Shown here: piece after piece, positions 40,201 to 52,200 of the stretch | Position numbering within the stretch: position 1 is the first letter of the stretch | Layout: each line of letters starts with the position of its first letter | Source: Euwallacea fornicatus | Lineage: Eukaryota; Arthropoda; Insecta; Coleoptera; Curculionidae | Assembly: GCF_040115645.1 (NCBI RefSeq) | Contig: NC_089563.1 | Span: forward strand, 1,674,001-1,738,000 | Direction of reading: 5' to 3' | Length of the DNA stretch: 64,000 bases | Program-made: the position numbers and the translations under genes | Notes under the pieces: generated by a model | Told to the model about the DNA's origin: nothing | The model's input: only the letters and a program-made list of their open reading frames with translations | Databases searched by the model: none

Positions 40201-43200
40201 AAGTACTACCCATACCAACTAATTACTGACGCAGGATTTGACGATGCACTCGCCCGCGCTGAAAATACAGCACCAGGAAAAGATAACATAAAAAACAAAG
40301 TACTGAAAAACTTGACCAAACGTGCGCAAAAACTCATAGTGGAGCTACTCAATGATTGCGTCAAACAAGCGCGTTTTCAGAGACCTGAAAAATGGGAACA
40401 ATAATACCTATTCCCAAATCTAGGCTGGACAGCACACAAACACAAAACCATAGGCCTGTAACATTACATCCTGCACTAAGCAAAATATCTGAAAATATAA
40501 TCAAAACGAAACTGCAAAATCTAATTGGACACCACATACCAACATACCAATTCGACTCTAAACCTATGCCCTCACGATACACTCGTCATACTTACCAATA
40601 ACATACAAACCTCACGCTTAGAAAATAATAAAACAGCATGTTTCGTTATGGACATAAATAAAGCGTTGGACAGTGTTTGGCATAAAGGACTATTATACAA
40701 GTTACACAAACTTGGCACACCGAATTACTTAGTACGTATTATAAGGAACCTAATAGAAAATTGACACCTAGAGGTACGCATGAACGACACCCTTTTCTTT
40801 ACCTTCTCCCTGGAGCAGGGGCTCCCTCAAGGATCGCCACTCACGCCATTTCTCTACAACATTAATTTCCACCACATATACTACGATAACCTACAACATC
40901 ACTTTGACAAAACAGTATATATACTGCAATAGGCTGACGACACTACATTTATCACGCGCGAGAAAACCACGACGAAAGCAATGGAAAAACTGCGGACACT
41001 AAAGGACAACACAATGACTTGGTTCTACAGATGGAGACTAACACCAAACGCCACCAAAAATCAATTGCTACTTCCGAACCACCAGATAAAAGATAACTCC
41101 CCAACAGTAGTAACAGATGGTCACCAAACGAAACCAAAACCGGAAGGAAAATACCTAGGGACAGCAATTGATGATAAATTAAAATTATCTAAAACACGTA
41201 CAAAATACAAGAAAGGAAATCATTAAAATAACCAAATAGGTAGAACTCTGACATATAAAAGCAAAGGAATTAATACCACAATGGGCACCAAATTTACGAA
41301 TCCATCTGCAGACTGCTCTGGATTGTGCACATATGCTAAGAGCAAATGCTACAGAGAGAACAAGACAGCACATACAAACTACAGGACAGATCGCGCTGAG
41401 ACTAATCACCAAGAAGAGACACCCCCACAACCCCCTCCACAATCCATCCGCGGCACATTTATATAACTGGACACTAATGATGACGATAACTGGAAAATTG
41501 CTACAACTAGAAGTCAAATGGACAGACAACCGCTACAATTGGAATATACCCAACCTCTTTTGCCTAACAAGACAAAGAAGACGATCCCGCTTTCTCTTCC
41601 TTTCCACAACACTGCTGGAATATTTCCAAGGATTGTGATTTTTTTCTCTTCATCCATTTTTTGTGTATATTTGATTGAATCGTAAAAACCAAAGGTGAAA
41701 GATTAAGTCACGGCAGAAAGGCCAATGAGGCCGACAGCTCTTAAGCGAATAAAGATTTCTCTACTACTACTACTATAACGGCGCTACTTTTTGGGCCTAT
41801 GGGCTTCAAGGTAGCTGTACATCCGTTGCTACAATAGGGAGCAAAAGTTGCATCATAGAAATGGAGTTATCAGGAATGCGTTAAAGTAAAGATGTTCTTT
41901 AAAAATCCGAAGCATACATGTAAAATCCATCTATGTGGTTTAAACAGTGACCATTATCAAAACTAATACAGAAATTTTGCTTCTCTCCTTGGGATGGTGT
42001 AACAGTGATAGTACGAAATATCAAGTGGTGTTAGTTCAGTCAGATTCGGAAAAAAGTGTGAATATCTCGAAATCCATGATATTTTCATTTGGGCTCTTTT
42101 TTCATTTTCTGACTTCTAAAGGATGGGCCTTCCATCGGGCGAAGTATTGTCGAAGGCTCACGGGACACCCTGTATAATAGTTTTCCAAAATTCATCCGAC
42201 TTGTGTTTATGAGCATTTGCGAAACCTAATCGCTTCTTTCTATAAACATTATTAATTATCGGTTTACGACGTGCAGTACAAACTTTGAAATCTTCCTTTT
42301 TCAGTTTGTTTCTCACTGTTGTCGGTGTTAGAGACTTCCCTGTTGCAGATTGCAAATCTTCGGCGATAGTTATTGAACTTTTAAATGGGTTCTTGTTCAT
42401 AGTTCTGACAATAAAGCGTCGTCAAGTTTTGAAGGTCTGTCGGGTCGTTTTTTCTTTTAATTTCCGACTGTGTTGGGGATTTTAGATGCGTTTATAGTAT
42501 GTGCAACTGTCGAATGTTGTCTACCCATCGGTTTCCCTATTTCTCTTGCAGACCTACTGTCTTTATAGAGATTAATAACCAGAGTGTTTTCTTCATTTGT
42601 TAGTTCTCTAGTTTTTGGAGGCATTATACAAAATTTCAAGTTTTCATTATCTCAACGGAACGGCAACTGATTCTAAGCAATCGCGGTAAACAAGCCGCTA
42701 CAAGTTGCTTGTTTTTCCAGAAGTAGGAAAATGATTGAAAAGCACCATGCTCGAGTGTCTAAGCACTTGTTTCCTCTCGCTCTTCACACTAATTTTAATA
42801 TAACTAGTTTTTTTTTGGTTTTACATGTTTTTATTGCTAATAAATTACACGATTTGAGAAAACCTGACTCTGAAATTTATTTTTATGTGTACGTTGTTTG
42901 GTGCAATTAATGTTTTAAAGTTTTGAACATTTTTCTACTTCGTTTAAAGCGGTGTCTAAACACTTTCTTCCGCAGCTGCACGCAACTTCAGCTCCTGAGC
43001 GAGTGCGCTAAAGCCACTTTACGGCACGCTCGAAGGAAAAATATGTTTCGAATTATCTTAGGTCAAATTGCAAATCTAAAATTAATTTAAAAACTGTTCT
43101 ATAAACATAGTTTTATAGTTCATCTGATGCTCGGTGCAAATTTAGTCCGGGTTCTAGTCTTTTTTTTTTTTTTTTTTTTTTTTTAATTTTGCTCCCGAAT

Positions 43201-46200
43201 TATAATTGAAAGCTTAATTTATATCGCTCAATTTAGTATTTTCAATTACAATTCTTATTTCGTTTGTCGTACCACGCTTCGCAACAAGAACAAAAGCCCC
43301 TTAATGTCATCATGTTTCATTTCGGCTGACACGCAATCTTGGATCAAACGAACACAAAACGAACCGACCGGGGGATTTAAAATGGGATCCCGACGTTCCC
43401 TAATTCGGCAGCAACAAATTTCTGGATGACGGAGGGCGTATTTTAATTACAATTCTCAGCTAATAAATGGCACTCTTTTAACCAGCCATGATGGAAACAA
43501 ATTAACATCGAGATTGAGAATATTTCAGATAATTCAATTAAAAGTTTCCCCGGTGAAGGAGAACGGGAGCCAAGTTTATTTCTCGATTGTTAAACCGATA
43601 GACCTATTATGGGGAATTTGCCTCGGGTAAACTTTGCGGCCCCATTTTACATATTATTCAATGAACTGAACGATCTGTAAAAATTTAAACGTAGAGAGAT
43701 TTCTTACCGTTACGACGTAGTTTAGCCCGTTCCAGGTCATTCTGGCCACGGAATCTTTACGGCGCAGACTCGTTCCGAGTCGCTCGGTGCCGTCGGCGAC
43801 ATCCAGTTCGCCAGGTAGGACATCTGGGCGACCCGCCATCATCTGGCCAGAATACGAACCTCCAGCAGTAACTTCTGCCACACTTGGAGTTACCTCCGAG
43901 GCTGCTCTTCGGGGCCGGGTACTTGCAGAAAGCGTCGATTGGGGGCGGTAACTTAGAGTTGCATATTGGTCTTTTAAGGGACCCATTGTTCTGTAAGGGT
44001 TCGCGTATCTTGATATTAGAAAAGAAGCGTGAAGTTTGGCGAAAATTAGACTACAGCAGCTGTGGCAGGCTGAAAACGCAAGGGCTTCATTGAGTGGTCT
44101 AATTACCGTATTGTGACCCCTTTATACATTCATTTTAGAATAATGGGAATTACATCAAACGCCAGCTTTACATTTAAATTAATTTCGCGCTACAATCCCT
44201 TAATCTCTCTAATGCCCAATTACTTAAGCCCCAAGGCCTAATTTATTTATAACGGCCATTACCAGCACTCTTCGTGCGGTAAAAAACCACGTCTGCTAAT
44301 TTTTAGCGATAATATTAAGACGCCATAAATCGGATTTAATGACCGCAAGCTGTTACTTCTCCGTCCCGAGCTCGGATTTAATTTTCAGGCGCGATCGGTA
44401 TGGGCATTTTTTAATTCGTTTTTATTGGCGGTTTTCATAAATTGGGGGCAAATCGAGTTTCACAACTGCACGTCGGCCATCATTAATTTTTAGTTTGGAG
44501 GCGTTGAATTCTGCCGGGAGCGTTAAATTAAAAAGTATTTAATAGAGCCATTAAAAGGCAAAAACACTGCATTAACTATGCAAAAATACTGCTACATATT
44601 AATACCCTCCTCCGAGATTGCGGACCGAATGTATAACTTTTCCGGGTCGGACCGAACTTTCCATATCAATTCTAATGTAAATCGGTGGCGGTATTTCTAG
44701 AGAGGCCTCGGCTCTCCAGTTATAAATTCAGAGAACTGTCATCTGATGGTTTATATAAACATTTCGTATGCAACCTCGTTTTAATATTAAGTCTACGCCG
44801 CGTTTATTGCGAGAGACGTGCCCCGTTAGCTCAGAGACTTTAAGATTATTCGGAATGAATATGTCTCTGACAAAGATAAGCGGAACATTGGTTTAATCCC
44901 GGCAAAACCAAACAAAACGACTGAAATGTCGAGAAATTTGTGCATTGAAATTACTAACCTCGAGGCCATTCTTTTCCTCCTATCCAGCCACCTTTGCTTC
45001 TCCTCTTTCTCATTTTCCTCGCCAACACCAAAGAAATTCGCTGTTTCTTTTTTAATGTAGTTCTTAATCATCTCTTTCCTGCTCACTGATCGATGTAAAG
45101 GTGGTCGTACCCTAAAAAAAATCCTAGATCAACACTACCAAAAGCAACTGAGAATCAAACTTTCACTAAAGAGAAAAGAAAAATATACTACAAAGATTAA
45201 TACATATTTTTTCGTCAGACATTTTTTGTTACTTCCAGCAGAGGGTAAAGTTGCTTTCGTAGTATGTTTATACTCCACGTGTGTCAATAACATTTACCGT
45301 TTTGTAAAATTTTTGTAACATCAAAACTTTGTAATTAAAAAAAAATTATCTGAAGCTAAACTAAAAAAAAAACCATACCTATTCGGTACTCTTTCACTCT
45401 GAGTATAATTAACCCTCTTAGTAGCCCCAATTCTCTCTGGACCCTCCCCTCTGGGCCCTTCCGCAGTAGTTGGATCAGCAGGCGTGGAAGGTAACGACAC
45501 AGTCCTGTGCACTGCACTCCTATTGGCTGAAGGCGTGGCCTGAGCGGTGCTCTGTGCAATAGTAGGTGCGACTTGTAGGTTGGAAGCAGTCAGCACCGAT
45601 GCAGGAGTGCTGGGATGTGATTGCATGTTTTGTCTCAACCTAAGGGGTGTGTCCTCTCCGGTGGAGGCGGAGCTCAAAGCTGATTGCTCAGTACCAGAGC
45701 TCGAGAGCATAGTGGTAGGGGTGAGCGAACGCTGATTGGTCGGAGTGATACTTCGATTGGTTTGGACATGGCGAGGCGTCAACTGGATGGCTGCTGATTG
45801 GTCGTGCTGCTGGGTGCTGGGAGTTTGACTATTAGGAGTCGGGGAGCGCCTGGAAGACATTATTAGTTTTAGAACTGAGTTAAAATTAAAGCGTTCAAAT
45901 GTCAAGAAGTCAAGTTAAATTTGCTTGAGAAAATAAAACAAACATTAAGCCAACTACAGCGGCTGCCTTAAAGTTGGTAATGACTTTAAGAATGTCGGTT
46001 TTTGAACGTTTAGAATGCTAGTAAGTTTCGGGGGTTATTTAAATATGCACCTATTTAAATTTTAAGTTTTATGCATATTACGAATATTTTTAGAATTGTA
46101 ACGAAAAATAATCTGTCTAAAATGCAAGCAAAGAAAATGTTTCAGTAGTATTTATTTAGTAATTAAAAGCAGATGTCCGTTCACGAGAGGCGAAGCATCC

Positions 46201-49200
46201 CAGGGCGCGTGTCCTGAATAACTAAAAACTAGAATTTATTCCGGAACTTTTTAAAAAGTTATTATTTTTATGGCTTTTGGGCTTTAGCTCCGTGCAAGTT
46301 ACGACCGGCAGTTTACGTGTCTCACGGCAGCTGCGTCTGAATCAACAAAACCAGCTGCGCTTTGCTGAAACTGACCCTCGAAAACTCTTCTTCCAGATCG
46401 ACCCGAAGAAGGTTTATCAAGAAGTTTTAATTGGAACTAATGAATTCGGGCCGAAATCCCGAAACTAATTTACCGCAGACAATGTAACGTGCATATCGGA
46501 TTTCGAATGAAGTTTTAAACTAAACCACAACGATTATCGATCGGAGGGGCATTACGCCCCACGAATTTTAACGTCGAATGGTATTTCACGGGGGACCCAT
46601 TTACGGCCAAAATTATATGCAAATCAATTTAAATAGAGGTTCAATTAGCGAACGCCATCTATCAGGGGTTTCCGTTCATTATGCAGCCAGTTACGAAATG
46701 AAAACTAATCTATCAGGATTAGCTGATGATGGAGATTTTTCGCTCCTGGACGCAGGTATTCAATTTCTTATGCTAACAAAGGAATTTTCCTATGAAAGCA
46801 TGAGGAAGTGACAAGGTTTTCATACAAATCAAAAGGCTCAGAAATACATATAGGGCTGCTCCTAGATGATACATATTTTAAGAATTTCTTTTAGAGAGGT
46901 TTCATCGAGCTGAAACCCGACTTAAAGATATTACGAAATTTTACTCATGTTTCCAACCTATATTGGACGCTGATCCACGTATTAAATCACCAAAAATAAG
47001 TTTTTGTTTCATCAATTACTAAGTTATAAGTAAAAAATAGTTGGCTCTCGTTATATTTTTGCAATAATCTGTAAACTTTCTCCAAAATTTTTAATAACTA
47101 CGTTTTTCAACATTAGCTGGATTAAACGAGAATGTTAACAATACTAAACGCAAAATTCCCCCAAATTCTCCGAGTTTAATTATTCTCAAATTGAATTTCG
47201 CGAAATTTCTTTTTTTTTAGAGCGATAGGGATTGTGAGTTTTGCAATTTCAAGCAAAGTACTGCAATATACAATATTTCTCAGATGAATCGGACAAACAT
47301 ATATTTCACACCTCAAATCGAACACATTACGGACGGAACATTCTTACGTTATTGTGTTTTTATGCGTCATAATTTTAACAATAAGGCCTCTCACTTTTTA
47401 CCCTAGAGATATTATCCATACTCAGGGAAAAACTGAGAAATTTTCCTAGTTTTCAACACACTATTTCTACCATTTTCACTGACAAAAGCAGGCGATAAGG
47501 TTGCGGACTTATGCGGAACCCAGTAATATGGCGTCATGTGTCGCGAATATACAGATATTTAAAAAATTTAATTTTCAACTCCTTCCTCGTCTTTCACACA
47601 CCATTGTTTGGTCAAAGTCCGTGTCTGGGAATTTAATTTCGTGCCGCTGGCACTTTTCGAGAAACTGCCCGAGAAAAGCTCAATCTTACACAGTTTGGCT
47701 CGCAAAAAAGTGAAGTCTTATCGATAACGTAAATCGATAGCGTTATTTCACTTCCGGTCCGCTGACCCCCTTGCATCATTAGCAAACTGCTGAACGTTTT
47801 ACTCTCTTTTCCGTGTCTCGGCCATACATATACATGATAGGGCCCTTTTATCCCTCGGGAAAACCCCTTTCAACAATCGAGTTTGCTTAGGTCACCAACC
47901 AGTTAACAGGAGCGCTTTTTCAACTCCATATTGCGAGCAAACTCTGCCGTAAAATCACATAATTTTCTATTGACAAAAACAAACAGGGATCGATCATCAT
48001 CTTCCACGAGTGTGAAGACACAAAGACGTCACTGAAATTAGAGCTGCAGTCAATCGAGGGCTCAAATTGGCTCAGGAAACGGAACTGGCCGGCCGGAAGC
48101 CGGAAGTCGAGCGTCATCCGTCAAAGAAGCGGAAGTCAGAAGATTCGCCGCGGTTTAGTTTATGAGCGTAAACCGGCTTTGTCGGAATCTGCTTTATAGT
48201 AATTTTATTGTTTTGTCGCCTGCAAGTCCGGTGCCAAGGTAGATATATTCGTCTTTTGTAATCCACGATCCCAAATATGAACTCAATATGATTTTTTCCA
48301 ACGCCATCTATTAAACGTAGCAGAGACGGTAGGTTCTGCCCACATCGCTAAAAACATGTTTGCGCAGGAGGGAGAGATGCGGAGTCTGCGCAGTGTGCAC
48401 GTAACTAATTGACGGATTGCGCGTACCTCGGACGGGGTACCGTTTCAACTACACCTATTAATAAGATTTGTGATTGGTATATCTCTTTAGGGATAAATAA
48501 TTTTTTTTTATAGCAAGAGGTAAATGACTCTAATTAATAGTGGTTTGTAAGGGAGCATTCTTCTTGGTAGGTGCGAGGCGTGATTTGCAAGCTCCAGCTG
48601 ATCAGTACCGATGCAGAAGTGCTCAGATACGGTTACATATTTTGCGAATTTTACATTCAACTAGAGGGTGTACCCTCATCGATAAAGGTGGAGCTTAAAA
48701 CTTATTAGTCTGTCTTAGAGCATGAGAGCGTGGCTGCAGGGGTAGAGGTGAGAGAACATTGATCAACTAGAATGAGGCTTCGATTAGTTTGGATGTGGCG
48801 TGGTTTCATGCAGAGCTGTTGATTGGTCCTGCTGCTAGGGAACTGGCTTTTGACTATTCGGAGTCAAAAGATTCATTGCGATTTATTTTATGAGCGTAAA
48901 CGGTCTTTGTCTCAATTTTCTTCACAGCATTGTTTCATTTTTCCACCCGCAAGTTCGGTGCCAAAAAAGCACATTTATCTTTGCAATCTACATTCGCATC
49001 TACATACGAACTCAACATGAGTTTGTTCAACCATATCTACTCAACTTAAACCTCATAAATTCCTATATTGACCACGCCCTCATTAGCTGGAAACATTCCT
49101 ATGTAGCTGGGACAAAAGCGAAACTGATGCAGTGCGTATGTCAGATTTTATCTAATTGCTCCTAACAAGATTTGCACAATGTACAAAATTTGTTCATTAC

Positions 49201-52200
49201 TTAGAGGAATGTTTGGTATAAAAATAGAAAATTAGGGCTATTTACTAAAAAAAAAAAATATTCAAAATTTCTGAAAATTCCATATATGAATATGTCAAAG
49301 TTGACATCAGTATTGTCAAAATCGGAAAATCAACTGAAAATTAATCGTGACTTGACAAGTCTATTGTCAATGCATGGGGGAGGCGGAGCCTGTGCTCTCT
49401 GTATTTGCCCGATTGCGAGTTTTTCAGGGCGTGAAATGCTCAACGTACACCCGCTAATGAGATTATTTGTAGGCTTTGGATGCGTGGGACAATTATTCTT
49501 TTCCTTCTGTTTGTGAAAATTTTCCAATTTAATAACGGTTACACCAACAGATTACTAAATATAATTGTCTCAATAACCGTCCAAAACAACGCTAAAGAGC
49601 AATTACGTCAATAAGGATATCTCTATGGTATCGGCAAATAGGGGATGCAAAATTATGCTAGTCAGGAATTCAAATCATGCGGACGAATTACCATGCAGCT
49701 GGGATGGATTTCGGCTTCGAATACGATTAATACTCTGTTGATTAATGAGCTTTTGAAACACCAATCGACGATACACGAGAGGTTGTTTCATATACGAAAT
49801 GTTCAATATACGAAATATTCAGTTCAGAAAAGTCTTCTGTGTAAAGAGTGGTTTAACAACCCGGATAAAAAGCCGGAAAGAGCTTGCTTTTCTGTAAAAT
49901 TGGGCCACGCTAATAAATCAACCCGGATCCGGGTCTCCAAAAAACCACAGGACAAGCAATAGTGATATTAAAAATCCATCTATAAAGAGGAGATTAATCC
50001 AAATTACTGTCAAGTAAACCGTCAGTTCTTTTGCTGTCTAGTTGGAAGTAGATAAAGTTAAACGAGTTAAAAGTTTCTTATCGAGTCGGACGACGGGTCC
50101 CTCTTTTGCATAAAACTCCATTGCGGTCATCAATTTTAATGACGAAACTCGTCCTTATTTCACTCTGATTTTACTGTGTTTCAGTGAATTTATCATTGAG
50201 AAAATGCGATGTAAATCACTTGGAATTAATTTGAAAATTTGGATAAATTGGATTATTGGAAATGTTGCCGGATTTAAGTAAAAAAATTAGGAGGGAGAGG
50301 AAATTAATGCTATACGCGTTTCTCTGTTGTGTTTTCTAAGTTTTCCTAATCGATCGCAGAAGCAGACATTCTCAAAAAATTCAATTCCTGTTGGTTTAAA
50401 TGTTTAAATATCTAAGCATTTCTGATAGATTTTTCCTAAGGGTGGACAGCGATAACGACTTGGAAATAAATAGTTCGAATTTCAATGTTGAACTGGTTTA
50501 ACCTAATGCATGACATTATTTGTTTCAGTTAATCTCAGGTTACGATCCAAAAATCTTTTTCTCTAGACACATGTAAAATTCTTGTTTTCACCTAGTGAAC
50601 AACAACTTCTTCTTATTGTGATTTTGTTTTGGGACCCAATGCTGTTATTGGCCTTTCTATATCGCTACAATGCCCTGAGCAGTAAGCGTGACTTAGAACA
50701 AACGTCTCTTTCAAAAATTTGCTCCTCCTGGTTCAATTTCACATATGACTAATTTCTACAAAAAAATAAATATTCTCTTCAATCATTTACTGTGACCTGG
50801 TCATTAGGCGTGGCATGAGGACTATTTTTAATCCCTGTTTATTTGGATTCGCTTACACTAGCGATGATGATCGGGTGCGGTGAAGATTGATATACATAAA
50901 GTCGCATGAGATTCAAAACCGTGTAATATTTGCAGAAATTTACATACTTATACGTTTACAGTAGAGTTATTTTATAACGCTTAGTCGTCATACACTGTGA
51001 ACAAAAAGTCCGGCAACCCTAAAATATCTCGAAAAATATGCAAGTTATTAAAAAGTTCCTTATATAAAAATTTAAGGAGTTTAAAAATTCCACCATACCA
51101 TGGTATTGACAAATATACAAGGTGCGTCACAAAGTAGGAGTAAATTGAAGTCATGTGTTTTCTTATGGAATGGCACGCTTTTTATGACTGATTCACCATC
51201 GCATTCTGAACACATTTCATGTCCTATGGCTGACTCTAGCGGTTTAGCAGCGATTGCAGGTAAGAAAAAAACCAAACGAACCTATTTTTATTTCATCAAG
51301 TGCTCAAAATATGCAAATGCGATAAATCTGACGATTTGGCCCTTCTAAATGTCATTGATAAGGGTGATGGCGGCTCGTTTTTTCGCCTACTCTATCCGGT
51401 AATCAGCTCGCTTATTATGAAGCTTGGATAGCACTTGGCAGTGAAACAGAATGGCCTCCCAGATCACCGGACTTGAAGCCCTTTATTGCTGAAATTCTGG
51501 AATACGTTACTGAAAAATTCTGTTAGAATTTGGCTCATTGTTAAGCCGTTAGGGTGCACAGTTCGAGCATTTCTTTCAACAAAAATAGGTTAATTTAGAT
51601 AACAGCAATTTAATTTTTTTCTTTAGTTCTATGATAGCTGCTCAGCCTCTAGAGTTAGCCAGAGGACATGTTACGTGAAATGTGAGAGTGAATCAGGAAA
51701 TGTCATAAAAAATTTACCGATTCATGAGAAAAAATATAAGTTCTGTGCGCTGTTACTTTGTGACACACTTTGTATAGTTCTGGCTAACGCAGAATCGTAG
51801 TTTTTAAACTCCTTTAATTTTTATATAAAATATTTTTCGCGATATTTCTGGGTTGCCGGACGTTTCGTATACAGTATATATCGGTAATTGAGAAGTGGCT
51901 CTCGAAAATGTTCAAATTACATATGTTTTAGAAGGGGGGGTCTTTAAGCCCTAGATTCAAAAAACTACAAAAAAAAACCAACATCAACATTGCTACTGGG
52001 TGGAGGCGCGACAGATGCAGAATCAAACTCCACTCTTATTGATACGAAGTGTGGCCATTTTTGGGGCCATTGTGCCCATTCTTGTGACCTTTTTCGCCGT
52101 TTGAGTACCAAAAGTGCAAGTATTATCCACTTCTATTGATCGCAGATTTTTTCAAAATTTTTGCTGCCCGGTTCCTCATCGCTGTACGAAATTAACATGT

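Noticed and set aside
44818..44906. tRNA-like pattern: CCCCGTTAGCTCAGAG resembling an A box and GGTTTAATCCCGG resembling a B box
   Set aside because: The acceptor and T stems do not pair and no anticodon arm can be folded at the right spacing. It is a chance resemblance.
45547..45735. Plus-strand open frame over the rho-5 Ser/Thr/Pro-rich exon
   Set aside because: Antisense shadow of a coding exon with matched phases on the minus strand.
48563..48850. Retroposed (spliced) copy of rho-5 as the source of the pseudo-exon
   Set aside because: The junction to the upstream block lacks splice-site correspondence and no downstream rho-5 exon is present. A tandem DNA duplication fits better.
49645..49962. 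105-codon open frame, plus strand
   Set aside because: No recognisable domain and no supporting signals. Its composition is like that of the intron around it.
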